Part shown: positions 13,575-27,446 of the stretch, piece after piece
Layout: each line of letters opens with the position of its first letter
How positions within the stretch are numbered: the first letter of the stretch is position 1
Assembly: GCA_025267735.1 (NCBI GenBank)
Contig: CM046303.1
Coordinates: forward strand, 35,725,380 to 35,789,379
DNA: 64,000 nucleotides
Direction of reading: 5' to 3'
Origin: Mactra quadrangularis
Lineage: Eukaryota; Mollusca; Bivalvia; Venerida; Mactridae
Notes under the pieces: generated by a model
Told to the model about the DNA's origin: nothing
Seen by the model: the letters and a program-made list of their open reading frames with translations, nothing else
Database searches by the model: none
Made by a program: the position numbers and the translations under genes

Positions 13575-13969
13575 ATTCTCTTTTCTCTCTGTACAAACAG
13601 TATCCCATTCTCTTTTTTCTCTCTGTACAAACAGTATCCCATTCTCTTTTTTCTCTCTGTACAAACAGTATCCCTTTCTTTTTTCTCTCTGTACAAACAG
13701 TATCCCTTTCTTTTTTCTCTCTGTACAAACAGTATCCCATTCTCTTTTTTCTCTCTGTACAAACAGTATCCCTTTCTTTTTTCTCTCTGTACAAACAGTA
13801 TCCCATTCTCTTTTTTCTCTCTGTACAAACAGTATCCCTTTCTTTTTTCTCTCTGTACAAACAGTATCCCATTCTTATTTCTCTCTGTACAAACAGTATC
13901 CGATTCTTATTTCTCTCTATACAAACAGTATCCCATTCTTTTTTCTCTCTGTACAAACGGTATCCCATT
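13575..13969. repeat. Minisatellite, 29-35 bp unit x 12
   Basis: Twelve copies of a pyrimidine-rich unit built around CTCTGTACAAACAGTATCC. Unit length varies with the spacer (CATTCTCTTTTTT, CTTTCTTTTTT, CATTCTTATTT). Both strands stay open for over 140 codons because the unit lacks stops, giving low-complexity peptides (YREKKE-type); these are not evidence of a gene. Confidence 0.95.
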
Positions 13970-16244
13970 TTGACTAGTTTTTGCTGCCCAAACATAGTAA
14001 ATCTGTTGAGTGTTTGGAATGAAAGTTGTTTAAAAAAATTTCATAGTGGTTTTGATCAGCATACCTTTGTGTAAAATTGTAATGAAATATTTGTGCGTGA
14101 CTCAAAGAGCTGTGAAGAGCAAAGAAAATCCCTAAAGTAAAGTAAGAGCCGATGAGATTCACACAATCATATCTACTATATTGTAATATAATTCTAGGTT
14201 TTATATTTGTCTACCATATATTTATTATTCTCATTAAAATCCTGTCTTTATTTCTGCTCCAATACATTTCGCTATGCTGGTATTCATAGAATAAAGCATT
14301 GAAGCGAGAACGTCGAGGAAATTCAAAATAAATAAAATTACTCAATGTTAAGCATTTTCTAATATAATTTAAAATATGTATGAGACAAATCTCATTAATT
14401 TATGTTTTAATCAAGAATTTTGTGAATAGATTTTTATGAATGAAGTTTTGAATTTTCTCTTCTGTCACAGATCAACATATTGTCTGTCAATTTAGGGCCC
14501 TATTGCATATAGTGAATTATTTTCAACATTTTGGTCCTTTGATGAATATGATATAATATAAATGTATCTTTACTTTCATATATTCTGTCTTTGGGCTAAT
14601 GAAGACAATTTATACTAAAAGTAAAATCCAGTCTTATTGTGTGCTTTTTGGTAAGCATTTAAGCGTTATTCTTCATGGTGGTTGAAGGTAATGTTAATTG
14701 TTTAGAAAAATTACAAACAAAGCCAGTGGCCATTAGGTTTAGTAGCAATGTCAGCTATCAATGCTACACGTCCAGTTTGTACTTGCAAATTATCCGGACC
14801 AAACAACTCATATATATGGGCCAGGCTCTGTAAAAACCGGGCTTAATGACAATTTCTTTTATTTTTAGTTAACATTTTCGGAAAGAACACCATTTCCGAT
14901 GCGTGAAACCGAAAACCTTTTCAGAATCTGACAAATATATACAATTTTACAGCTGAATGAATGTAACGCATAAAGTTATGTATCTTGCAACAACGACGTT
15001 GTGAATTATCCAAAATGGCGTCTTACGCGTGGTTAACCACGAGAAGAGTTGGATACGACAACGTCATTATGCTAATAATAAAGGGTACAGCTAACTTAAT
15101 TTGATATTAAACACATCCAAAATCAAAGTGAAAGTTGGTTAAAATATTTAGTTCAACATAAAATGAGAAAATTACGTAATACGGAATTTGCTAACCTTTT
15201 CTTTGAAAGATCAAAGAATGCCGACAAAACAATGCTTTCGGGAGCCAATATTATCAAAGAAATGTGGATATTTGAAATTTGGATATGATAGTCGGCGATC
15301 CTTTGATAGTTCAATTGGCCCAAGGAATGCAAGAGCAGTTATGGTTGTGGTACAGCTGATAAAGATATGAAAAATCCGGCTCTAAATTATCACGAAAGCT
15401 GCGTGCTATTTCAAGTTACATTCAAGTTTGACTTAAGTAATGGGATCGACGATGACCTGTGAATATGTTGCATGCTCCATTATTTTATGAAAAATTCAGA
15501 TTGCAAGATAACGCTTTGATACTGCTATTGTGATAAACAGAAAACAACAGGAACAAAACGCCATTAACTTCTTAGACCCAGGCCTACTCACACGAAGAAA
15601 GATAAAACATCACTAGACTACGAAATGTACTCTCACATTACACTTAATATTGCCATCATTTTGTTTCCTGCAAACTGTTGGTAATTATTCGTAACAAAAT
15701 CAAAAGTATTTGCAGTTTGGTATGACGAAAATGATGTGATCAAACGAACTCGTGGCTGGTTTTAATGGTAATTAAGAAAAAACACATCTATGACGTATAC
15801 CAATTTGGTGTTTTATCACCATGATTTATAGGTAGATGGAAACATAAGGTTTCTAATACTGTTATTTCATTCGATGTTTCGCCATTGGAAAACTTATACA
15901 GGCAGTCTTAATAAAAACGGGTCCATCTAGCTTGATTCACTAGTGTTATCTTGCTCGGCAGTTGTGATGGATTTCTAAGATCCACCAGATAGATGTGGTA
16001 AATAGAAAGTGGTATAGTTTGCTAAAAATATGATATTTTTATCAATGATGTTAAGTCGAGCCTTTTTTAGTCAAATTATGAAAAAATAATGAATATCTAG
16101 CAGGACAAAACCTGACAGTTGGAGCTGCTGAACAAGGCCTACAGACTGTTAAACATTATTTTGGTTAAATTATCATATTTCAATTTTAATTATGATTATA
16201 AACGATAGCAATGCAATAGCAAAATTATGTCATGGTGTTACATT

Positions 16245-16650
16245 GTTCAAAATACTGCAGCTCGTCTTATAACTAGAAAATCAAGATTCGAACATATAAC
16301 ACCAATTTTAAAAGAGCTCCATTGGTTACCTGTAGAACTCGTGTTCGACACAAAATTTTAACTCGTACATTTAAAGCTCTCCATGGTCAATCTCCAATCT
16401 ACATAAGTTATTTACTAGAAAAGTACATGTATGTACCTAGGAGAAACCTAAGATCACAAAACAATGATACAACATTAGTAGTGCCAAAAAGCAGAAGAGT
16501 GACGTACGGTGATAGGAGTTTTATCATCGCAGCTCCAAGACTTTGGAATGCCCTTCCATCTGCATTAAGGGAGAAAAACACCATCGCCTCTTTTAAAAAG
16601 TCTATTAAAACTCACCCTTTTTATTCAAGCGTATGGAAATTAATACAGTG
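16245..16650 (+). pseudogene. 5'-truncated LINE: reverse transcriptase C-terminal fragment
   Basis: The reading starts with VQNTAARLITRKSRFEHITP and LKELHWLPV in one frame, then continues after a frameshift near 16,335 with KILTRTFKALHG, SYLLEKY, RRVTYGDRSF, APRLWNALPSALRE and SFKKSIKTH. This order is the conserved C-terminal tail of many animal non-LTR retrotransposon ORF2 proteins (jockey/CR1/RTE-X-like). The polymerase and endonuclease domains are missing, as usual for a 5'-truncated insertion, and the frameshift makes it inactive. It ends near the Lys-rich tail about 16,650. It lies in the nAChR intron, same strand. Family assignment within LINEs is uncertain. Confidence 0.85.
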
Positions 16651-17174
16651 TGACTTTTTATGGACATTTTATTTTTTTATGTATAAGTCGAACGTAGTTA
16701 CGAGTAAACAATTTGATGTCAACACGTGTAGAAGCCGTTATCTATCGACATTTTAATTAAATGATACCGAAATTATGCGTGTAATTCTCTTGAAAAAGAA
16801 CTTATAGTTTATTTACTTAGCAGTAAAATTAAAATAATAAGCACAAATGATCCAGAATATTTTATATGGAAAGTAACAAGTTAGTCTACTTTTTAAAGAA
16901 TTCACACCACACGATGGTTCGGCACGTTGACGAAAGTCGGATGGAAAACACAACTCAAGACTGTCAACTATCCTTAATTTTAAGCTATTTAATAATGATT
17001 TATTGAAACATTGATACTTATAGTCAGTAATATTTAACAAAACATGAATTTATTCACTTTAATAAATGAAAGAGAGCCTAGTATAAACAATGCAATAATC
17101 ACACAAAGTATGAACATATATCAGGAAAATCAACAGTAAAAACCTACAAACATCCCACAAAACCAAAAAGCAGT
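16651..17174. other. LINE 3' flank, nothing further seen
   Basis: The region holds only AT-rich sequence. A 75-codon minus-strand frame at 16,813-17,040 has no recognisable content. Part of it may be the 3' UTR of the LINE fragment. Confidence 0.4.
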
Positions 17175-17290
17175 AACCTCAGAATGGTCAGTTGGTAGTG
17201 TCTCTCTGACTATCCGAGATTGTTGGTTCGGTTTTCGTGCTCGTGCTGGACAAATTTAACGTCATGGACTTTAGTCATGGCATTCTTTGT
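17175..17290 (+). repeat. Degenerate tRNA-like SINE head
   Basis: A-box-like TGGTCAGTTGGTAG is followed about 35 bases later by B-box-like TTGGTTCGGTTTTCG. The anticodon and T stems do not pair well, so this is an old SINE rather than a tRNA gene. Confidence 0.45.
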
Positions 17291-18117
17291 ATGGCAGCTT
17301 TCTCTCTAACGTTCGTCTTTATCAAATATGGTTACTGTCTGTTACATGTTAATATATGTGTTTAGAACTGATCAAATCTTAGAGGTCTTGAGATCTTAAC
17401 ATCTCAAGCTCTGGAAAGCTTGACTGATCATTTTGTTATATTTGTAATTGAAAAAGTTTCAGCTTATACAACATAATACAAGTCATCTAAACACTGATAA
17501 AACGGGATATCAAAATTTACTAACTGCTACAAATATAACAAAATGATCACTATTTCTCCCTGCCTTTCTCTCGCTAAAACCATGTAAGGATCATAAAATT
17601 AATTGCTTCTTTTATCGACTCCCTTTGGGCGAATCATGCCATTATTTATTCAAACTGTTCACACCAGTTGTAAGCCAACAGACAGTCTATTTATTATCAC
17701 CGTTTGAGAATCAAATCAGATTAAAACACATTTTATTGGAAACGTTGAAGCATTTGTGACATAATAGAATGTACGTTATCGACAATTTCTATAAGCTTGG
17801 CAACAAATGCAACATTTTACAGAGCAGATGTAATTTGCTTACTGCATGTCAAATTACTGTGAAATGAGACGAGATGTTCTATCGCCAATAATCTTGTCTG
17901 TGCTTGCATGATGTGTGAACCAAGAAATAAACGAAGACAAGTATGTTAATATTCTTCCTCCCTTAAAATCGAAATGTAATTGCGACAAAATTACGAAACA
18001 TAGTGTGCAACGGTTGTTCTGAAATCACCTGGTTAAATGTCATAGCATCTCCTAGTGGAGTTGACACTTTGTGCTGAAAATTACATTCACACTGAACTGT
18101 CAATAGTCAATTGCTGT

Positions 18118-18180
18118 TTTTTCGTTTTTTTGTTTGTTTTTTTTTTTAGTTTTTTTGTGTTTTTTTTGTTTTGTTTTTTA
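18118..18180. repeat. T-rich low-complexity tract
   Basis: A run almost entirely of T with scattered G and few other bases. The 70-codon frame through it (Phe/Val-rich) is an artefact. Confidence 0.85.
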
Positions 18181-21100
18181 ACTCAGTTAATTTATTCAAC
18201 TTATTCAACTCTTTTTTTTTCCTACACGTGTGTAAAGCTATTATCACTGGTGGATTATACCTCATAGTAAATAACTATGATTGACTGTCCGAAAGACGTC
18301 TCTCTTTCCCAGGTTTTAAACTCAACTGGAACCAGCTGTCAGCACAATCCATGTCGTACTTACTCTTGAGGAGTTTAAGAAAGTTGTGCTTACTTTGCAG
18401 CCCAATATTCATCGTCAGCGAAGACAAATAATAGGTATTTTAACTTTAACATTTTAACCAAATAATTATACGAATTTATTTTGTGAATAAGTATGTATAC
18501 TACATGCGAGGACTGATCAGTTATTCCTAGTTATATTGTTTGTCTTGATTTATTATCATGACCTGTGATATAATGTTTAAAAAACAAGTATATTTTTTTG
18601 TTTTAAAAGACGATTAACAAACCAAGTTTATCTTAGATAAATCATGTCTAAAAAAAGAACGGTACTCACCTTTTGATCAAAGAAAAATATCAACACTATA
18701 AAGTTTAGATTTCTTTTCCGGATGGGTAAGAGCAAATCAGGAAACAACCGTTTTGCTGGAATTGTGTAGACAGTTAGTGATTTGTACTTCTATGCATCAG
18801 AAATGAACGCAGTAATTGACACAAAATATCGGAAACAAATTGTAATTCAAAAATAAACTTGTGACTTATTTAACCAGAAACTAACTTTCTTTTTGGATGA
18901 ATGATTGATGTTGATTATCTTCTACTCTCATATGCTTTCACTGTTCCGTGTTGCTAAGCAATTTCCTGCAGTACACGGAATGATAGGCATATTCGTTACG
19001 CACGCTAATCTCAAAATCACCTCATCAAATTGTTTGCCAAATTGTAGTGTTTCCAGGAAAATCGCACATCCGTTGTCAGTCCTTTTCCCAAATTACAAGT
19101 TTTTTGTCCTCACGATGATAGATGGCTGACCTGTCTAGAGGTTTTACGCATGTATATTTGTAAAACTTATTCAGTAAATGTCCTAGTTTGGGAAATTTGT
19201 ATTGCGCTGTTTTTTACATACAACACACATCTCAGCTGTTTAAAAATATTTTTACTTACGAAGGCACGCTGGGAACTTCTCATTATTGACAAATTAAAAG
19301 TGCTTAGAAAAGGTCGCATTTTTGCATTTATAGTTTTGTTCCACACATTCTGAGAAAGAACGTGTCACAGAAAAAGAAGAAACATGCACTTAATATTACG
19401 GTCAGGTTTCGAATATCAAGTGCAATTAAGTCTTATTAAAACATAAAAACCATTCATTTATCGTACGTCTTTTACCAGTCATCTTATCTAACTCTCTAAT
19501 ATTTAAAATATATTTGATAAACAGCTCCCATGTAGTTATTACTGCGTGTTATACCAAGACATGTTTTCCGAATACAACACGCATGCTATATTTTCAGATT
19601 GTTAGCACAGATATGACAATTACTTTTAGGTTTATACTAAGCTATTTCATTGTTATTTGGTTTTAATGCTTAACAACAGAAATGTATTTCTAAGTTTTCT
19701 CCAAAAAGGTTTTAATATTGAACGCATTATATACAAAACCTAATATATACATGTACATTTAGAAATTACTTAGAAAGAAATGATTGTTTATGTTCAATAA
19801 GTTATGAAATCCTACAACGTCCGCTTTAAGCGTTGTGCTAGTTGGTACATGTATATTAATTTTAATTTGTGGTAGACATGTTTTGGATTTGAAAAGATTG
19901 CCGTCATTTAGAAATAATAGATAGGCCTGGTTTTACTGCCTTATACTGTATTGAAGTGATATAGACGTAAATGATCTTGAATACACGTTTAAGTAAATTG
20001 ACCAGCCCGGCGAATACAAATGATATTGGTGTCACGTTAAAGCGAAAACCTTTAGCTATATATTCATATATAAATCTTTAAACATAATGATTTGTAATGG
20101 AGAAACTGACCACTAATTGAACTTCTTAGGCAAAACATACAAGTATCTTTAGTTAAATACCTTATATGTATATACATTGTTCAGGTTTTTGTCTCGGAAC
20201 CCTTCCGCTTGCCTATGCTTAGAACATTAAAACAAGGCACGTTACAGACATCAGCAGAGAGCATATGGTACTTTGAATTAGTCTGGTACCGAAATAGTAA
20301 CAGCAATTCAAATAGAATTTTAACTTCATCTAGTTATGCTCACCAGACGTCAATTCGTCTAATGCATGTTTCTTGTTTTCACTGACTATTTCAAACATGC
20401 GTGGGTTAAATGTATTGTCATCAAAACAAAGACATTTTAATTTGTCCTGGATCTTTAACATTTGAAAAAAATCTCAGTGATTTTTAATAGTCCAACATAA
20501 AAATTTCAAGTTTGCTGGAAGTTTGATAAAAGAAACTGTGAAAATGGGGATGTTTTATTCTTATAATTCAAACGAGGAAAATAAATGTTGTATAAAAAGC
20601 AGGAAAAACATATCAGGATCAGCAATTTAAGAAAAAAACACAGACCTTCCACACAACCCAAAATCAAAGAGTGAAAATATATCAGGAACAAACGCCTTCT
20701 ATCTTTATGTGTACATATATATTTCATACAACACAAAATATTTTATCAATTCAAATAATTTGGGAGATGGAACATCGAACATTTTAGAGAAGGGTCGTGA
20801 ATGAATTTCAGCAATATTAAAGCAGTGAATACTGCACCTTTTGTTCTAACATGGTTGTTATCAATTCTTTGCTGAATTTGACCAAGTGGGACACAAACGG
20901 AATATGGGAGTATTGTTCAATTTGATATTTAAATGCATTTCAGAATGGCAATATTTTGTGTAAAATGAAAATACTGTGTCATACATGACAAAATTAGGAT
21001 ACAAACCGTTCGTTGTGTTCACGATCACACATGTATTATGTTCCACAATGATGAACCGGTTCCTGTTTTTTTTTACAGAACAAAAAATCCCAAAAAACTT

Positions 21101-21759
21101 ACACTTGGAAAACAGTGTGTGTTTCTCGTCAGTTGCAATTTCATTAGTGGTACATATTAAATTAGGTTTATTATACCGGAGTCTATGAGGTTTGCTTGAT
21201 TGTTGATTATGTATTGGTAGAAAGTAAAGAATTCATCATCGAGCGGTGATAAAATTTAAATTCACAAAATTTAAATTTCAAATCAAGTTGTGGATCATGT
21301 TTTGTTTATTTATGTCTTCCCGTGTGATGTTTTAAGCTCAGACCTGTTTACTTGTCTTGAAACGTAAATATATTGAATTCTGCGAGCGTAGAAATGTCCA
21401 CGAATGCATTTACTTTAGAAATGTGCATTCATTCGCTTGGACTGCTTTCACAGTGAGAAAGTGGAAAGTACATAATTTTAGTTACTATTTGTATACGTGT
21501 ACTAATTATGAATTCTTTATTCTAGATTTTAGATTATTGATAATGTTTCGTAATATAAATATTGTTCATAGCAAAATGTATCGTTTTGTTTGACATTATG
21601 CAGCTTTTTCGCCAAATCTTTAGCTATATTGTGACAGTTATCGATCAAATCACTGTCCATGAAGAGGCTAAAAGCTTGACCTTAGTAAATACAAATGCAT
21701 CAAGTATACTAAGCCAGTAGCTGACCACTACTTTTCTTAATTCATGGACATACGAGAGA

Positions 21760-21838
21760 GACTGGCCGCAACATGTGATTTACTATTGGTTTCGTAGTCT
21801 GACTCACTACCCACTAAGCTAACCTAGCAGGCCTTTAC
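21760..21838 (-). repeat. Possible tRNA-like SINE head
   Basis: On the minus strand GGTTAGCTTAGTGGGTAG resembles an A box near an unpaired, weakly B-box-like segment. The match is one-sided, hence low confidence. Confidence 0.25.
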
Positions 21839-23501
21839 ACAAAGCACTTTGATTAACTATGACACGTTTTATTTTTTTTATTGCCGTCCGCGCCGAAGCG
21901 CGACGCCCTTTATGGAATGAAATCAGGTTTTGTGAAAGGGCAACTGCAAAATCTCGGACCTTTTCGTCAGGCATAATAGCCGATTATTAAGGGTCCTCCT
22001 AAAACACTGACCGCTTAACTGAAGAGTTAAATATAGTGCGCTTAACTGACGAGTTTAATATAGAGCGATTATGTTCTTAAAAGACGAGTTAAATAAAAAA
22101 GGGATTAAACTTGACTGTATTGCTTGCGTGTTTTGTTGATATTGTTGTTTTATTACAACGTTTAGGATTATATTCTGATACATTATTATATAAAATAATG
22201 CCATTTTAAGAAATTATGATTAGATCTAGATAAAAACATTGTTTTAGAAATGGCAAAAAAGATACTACTGGAATCAAAATAAAAATAATGAAAGAGGAAC
22301 TTTTTTGCTGGGTAAGAGGGGTGGAATATGAATCTAACGATTGACTTATTCTGGCCGAATGTTTGAAGGGGAACAACATTCTCTTAGTTCTTTGAACATT
22401 TTTTCTAAGCATCGTTTCGTGATTTATTGCAATAAAGCATCATAATAAGGAGCTATGATTGTTTTGGATTTTTTTCATTAAGTGAAAGTGCGTAGGCGTT
22501 TAAATGTTACAAAATAGCTTTTTCGGACAAAACACTGCACGATTTGCGTCACTGAAAAGATTGATCAAATTAAAGAAGCAGAAAATCGAATGATTTACTG
22601 ATGTTTTCCAATCAGTTAAAGGGAAAAAGACAGACTTATTACTTAACGTTGATTTATATTCTAATACTTTTATATTCTTAAGTCTGTGTGGTCAGGAAGA
22701 TAACATAGTACGTGGCTTTAGCATTAGCTTAAGAAATATCAACGTGCTTTTGGTTAAAGTGTGAATGAACAATTTTGTTTTCTGATTAAGATTGTGTTTA
22801 TTTCGCTTACAAACAATATTTTTGTCTTATTATGAATAATGTAACTAATATTCTTAAGTGAGTAAATATCAAGCATCGGACTTATCTGACTTGCCAGAGC
22901 GTTTGCCTGAGCCTGATGCCATAGGTATGGTTTACAATGTGCCACATCATTTATCAGATTAATTTTCAATGATAGGAAATGAAATTCTTGGACTTTACAT
23001 AATTAAATACAATATATATGTTAACCAGGACAGTTCAAGAGAGAAAAAAGTGTTAGAATTTGGAGACACAGCACTTTACATTATGCAGATATTCTTTAAT
23101 TGAAATGTAAATGGCCAGCGAGAAAAGACAACATTAACACCAAAAAGGATGAATGATTGACAGTCGTATTCATATGGAAATATATCTTCATCCTATATAG
23201 ATTAAATCATCCTATATGTAAATTAAAGTACCGTCCAATGAACAGAGAGATGATTTATAAAATTGTGAAGTCGGCGAAAACATGTGAAGAAACTGTCTTT
23301 AAACCGCATTTTAACTTCATGTTTTGTTTGTTTTAGAAAGTATTTAGGCTCAGTTGACAACGATCTTGCTTGTTTTTTTTGTTTAATAATTTTGCTATTA
23401 GCCTATTAACCCCTTAGTATCCACCCATTCCTTTACATACATTAAAATGTATATGTGCCAAATTTACAATGATCTTTAAGTTTCCTTCCATTTCCACACA
23501 C

Positions 23502-23560
23502 TTTTCATGTGTACACCAAGGACGGATAAAGAGGGGCGGTACAAAAGTGGAGTACCCATG
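23502..23560. repeat. ~55-bp repeat, inverted relative to 27171-27234
   Basis: The string GTGTACACCAAGGA, a GGGGCGGTACAAAAG core and GGAGTACCC occur here. The same string occurs reverse-complemented at 27171-27234, inside the element at 26440. This marks a shared mobile-element fragment. Confidence 0.75.
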
Positions 23561-23570
23561 TGTGTTATAG

Positions 23571-23745
23571 CATGTTTGCCATTAGCGCATGGAATACATG
23601 GTTTACGCTCATTTCTTTTTGTACTAAGTATAAATGCTTAGTTAACAGTGACTCTTCGTGTTTCCTGTAACACCCAATAACTCAGAGTGTAACATCATGT
23701 GGCGTGTTTGCAATTAGCACATGGAATACGTGCTTTCCGTCCATC
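23571..23745. repeat. Two diverged copies of a ~45-bp segment, ~130 bp apart
   Basis: GCATGTTTGCCATTAGCGCATGGAATACATG-like sequence near 23,571 recurs near 23,700 (GCGTGTTTGCAATTAGCACATGGAATACGTG), both followed by a YTTWCGYYCATYYYT-like stretch. Non-coding. Confidence 0.65.
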
Positions 23746-23843
23746 CTTATGGTACATTTCAAAATAAATTAAATATCCTAATTTTATAATGGCATGCAAG
23801 TTGAATATTCCTGACGTAGGTTAAATAAATACACATAACAAGA

Positions 23844-23983
23844 GGTCAGTTTTCTAAGCATATCGCTAGCTAGCGCTTTGTCAATTGGTACCCTTCTTAC
23901 ACCCAAAGTTCTAAGTATGTGATATCGAATCGAGGGTACCAGGGAACGAAGCGCTAGCTAGCGATTTACATAGGAACCTGACC
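23844..23983. repeat. 140-bp foldback element
   Basis: The outer ends GGTCAG / CTGACC pair. Inside them ATCGCTAGCTAGCGCTT faces AAGCGCTAGCTAGCGAT, and GGTACCCTT faces AGGGTACC, around a ~30-base loop. Related sequence (CGCTTTG..., GGTACCCTTC..., GCGAAGCGCTAG) forms the host of the nested MITE at 34,929-35,340. Confidence 0.82.
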
Positions 23984-24539
23984 ATAGGCTCTGCTACAAA
24001 AAGATTGTACTTTTTGCCTGTAATATTCTGTAATCATGACAATATGTGTATGTCAATCCCCAACATTCATAGTTTACTAAGATTTCCTAATAACTGAACT
24101 GTCTATTACGTTTAATTTATGCTCAGAAATTTAAAATTTCTTTAAAGCTATAATTTAAAATTTTTCATCTGGGAGAGTTTCCCTGGAATAATCTTTAACA
24201 TTAATATATCGTGACAGACAGGTATATTTAACGTTCTTTTAGAAAAGACAATGAAAATGAGACTAGTTCAATACTAGAATTGTTAAACTATTTCAAATGA
24301 AAGAGACAGTATGGGACATGCTAATTCAATTCTCATCTCTTGAGGCAGTGGTATTTAGTTTATGAAATTTTCAATTTTGAACATTTGCCTAGTACAACTG
24401 TAGAACTTTCCATATAAACATTAACATGTTCCAGAGTGAAACAATATTCCTTATACAATGTACTGACAATTTGAATAGACTAATATATTTGATTATATAA
24501 CGTGTGCCTCCGCCATACAGGATTAAAATCAATAATACG

Positions 24540-24660
24540 GGGAGAATGATCGTCGAAATTATTTCATGGCCATACTCCACGAAAGTATGTCCCGTCTGGG
24601 AATCAAAACTACGACCCCACGATCAGAAAACGTGTGTCATATCCGGACTGACTTGTGTTG
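24540..24660 (-). repeat. SINE fragment, same family as 49838 and 51187
   Basis: It shares GGAGAATG...CG, the ATTTCATG segment, CACGAAAGTATG, GGGAATC and ACGACCCC...GATCAG with the two fuller copies near 50 and 51 kb. More diverged, and the tail half is not recognisable. Confidence 0.65.
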
Positions 24661-26439
24661 CACTATAAGCCCTAAGAGGTAAAAAAGCTACATGTAATTT
24701 GTTTACTAATTCATTAAAACAATTATTACAAAAACACACTGTGGTCATTGTAATGCGAAACCATTAAAGTTTTATTATTCTTGAAATATATGTTTGGTAA
24801 CAAAATTATGTCAGCTATAGCTTTCTTACGCTTTTCCATGGGTTCACTTACAAAACATTCTTAAAAAACAGCAGGATAAAAGCAAACATGACGACTTACT
24901 GTTATGAGTCAAATCTTGCCATACGTTTTGAATTCGTTTAGTCACACGTGACTACATGTATATTCAACTTACATTTAAGCCATACCAATGTCTAGATTGC
25001 TAGAACTGTATTAACTTGTTTTAGTACTAACTCATTCTTTCAGTCGGTTCAAATTAACTGGGAAGAAAACATTAATTATACATGGAACTATTGCATGCGC
25101 ATGTTGTTAATGGGTATTTTCATTATACTGAGTGCAACCCAGTTGATTATAGCGTCTGCAATACTGTTAATTCAAACATATGGGAGATAAGCAGCGGTTG
25201 TCAGATTCCTTAGTACATTCAGTGCTTCACTTATACTCTTTCAGAATAAGGCATCACGGTCAAAGGCAACGTGGCCATCAGTATCTTAGTCAAAGGCCAA
25301 TAATAATTTTAAGACCTATGGTTATGTTTTAAAATTCCGTACGAATATAACCCATCTAAGATAAAAAACAAGACATTAACGCTAATGTTTACCACAAACA
25401 AAACAAACTATGTAAATTCATGAAAAATACAGCTTGTATGGTTTAAACCTTCTTATAGACAGAAATCTCCCAAATGTCGCCACTTCTTGACAAAGGTCAC
25501 TTTAAATTTTTCCCTCGTGTATTTTTCGACAGTAATTACCCCCCTCCCCACTTATAGTATATGTTCCGGTCACTAATTAAAATAGCAAATACAGAATAGC
25601 AGATACAAAAATGTCTTTCTGAACGGCCGGTAATAACTGAATATACAATTAGTAACAGAACAGAACAAACCTTTATTTCTCAAATCATGATACATGAGTA
25701 ACGTTCAATCATTTTGTAAAACGTTTATTAGAACGAAATGTATTGTTCAAAGCTATTCACTTGTCGTTGGTACATATATTAATCCCGCAGATATCAATAC
25801 TCACTACATTTCTTCTGTTGTCACGTTCGATATAAAGAGATATCCGTATTAGTGTATGGGGATTATCAAACAAATACCCAATATTTAAATCGGCCTAGTT
25901 AATTTAAGCGCCACTGACAGTTGCTATCGTAAACGACTATCATGAGCTTTTATTTTCTTACGACTTCATGGTTCAATATTTCAGAGTTATGTTTGCTCAA
26001 GGTGACCTTCTATCAGTGTTTCATTCGTTGTTTGTCTGAACCTATTTATTTCAAACTACATTTTTGTATATCTCTCTTTATTTGACTAGACAGTGTTGAA
26101 AACGTTCAGAATTGTTCTTTAGACGTTCTCATTTATATTTGATTAACTATTTAAACTGTTTGAAACTCACTCAAGACATGCAATCTGAAAATGTGTGAGC
26201 AATCATTGGCTTATATCCAGCTTATGTCTGACTTTTAGTTAGTTTAAACATAGCCCGAATGTTAACTGAATCATTTTATCAGAGTTCCTAGCAAATTGTA
26301 GCCCTAGTTTTTATCATATATTAAATAGCGGTTAATCATTTTAAAATGACACAAAGTACACACACGGGTTCCTGTGGAGGTCATGTTCCATTTTATTCTG
26401 GAAACCTAGAGTTGTTTCGTGCCAAGAAATATCGACGTA

Positions 26440-27446
26440 TGTTGAACCTCATTTTTCACAATCCGTGTTTTTCACAACTTGGGAAAATTACGAACGTGTT
26501 TTTCACAACTTGTGAAAAATACGTGCAAGTTTACACAAATGAGCAATGTGAAAATTACGTTAGACATAATTTTCGATTTTTTGTCCGAACGCATTTTTCA
26601 CAACAAGGGTTAATATCATAGTATATCTTAAAGTTTATAAAAAAACAAAACAAATGTTTCAGATATTTTCAAATATTTCATTTAGATGCTTAACGTCGCA
26701 ACATTGACACAAGATGTCGCAACCACCCTAAGGTCTTCAACAAGCCAGTATTGTGCCTTATTTAACCACCTTTAGGTTTAAGCGACCACTCTAGCACACA
26801 GAGAAGCTATCTTAAGGTACATAGTAAGCACACATGTCCCATGGTACTGTTTTAATGTCCGTATTAACAAGTTTCGCATCGAAAGCAACTGCCTCGAGGT
26901 CCATAGCAGCTGTTCAAGCACACTTAGCAACAGTTTTATTGTCCATAGTAATTAACCATTCCCAGTGCGACCTTTCTATTTGAATAACAATACATCTATC
27001 TGCTCTGTTCTGTTCATGAAATTTAAAAATTATCATATTTTTTCTAAAGCATAAAATGTTTCCAAGGTAGTTAAACGATATGTAAGCATTATTTGTACAA
27101 CATAGGTATTTGTTATTATACTTGAAAATCTTTGTTTTAATGGAAAAAAGCTCTAACCCTTGACTAGGGAAAGGGTACTCCGCTTTTGTACCGCCCCTTT
27201 TAATACATCCTTGGTGTACACATGAAAATTGGGCATCCTAAAATTCCGAATCGAGAGAAACACAGCTGGCAACTTAAAATTTACAGGTGTGAAAAATGCG
27301 TTCGTACCAAATAATTCAAATTTTTCAAACACTTTTTCCGTCACATTTGAAGTTGTGAAAAATGAGTTTCTATGCTCGTATGAAATTTGTACGTGTTTTT
27401 CACACAAGTTGTGAAAAACACGGGTTATGAAAAATGAGGTTCAACA
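26440..27446. mobile_element. Non-autonomous DNA element with TIRs and palindrome arrays (1.0 kb), 6-bp TSD
   Basis: The left end is TGTTGAACCTCATTTTTCAC and the right end is its imperfect reverse complement, ending GGTTCAACA. Complementarity runs about 50 bp through CCGTGTTTTTCACAACTTG. The direct repeat GACGTA flanks both ends (26434-26439 and 27447-27452). Subterminal zones on both sides hold variants of TTTTTCACAACTTGTGAAAA. The internal region includes AT-rich sequence and the ~55-bp segment shared with 23.5 kb. No transposase frame. The architecture closely mirrors the element at 12,198 although the sequence differs. Confidence 0.82.

Noticed and set aside
13301..13995. Long overlapping frames on both strands (up to 175 codons)
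   Set aside because: They are translations of a 12-copy pyrimidine-rich minisatellite that lacks stop codons; low complexity and open on both strands.
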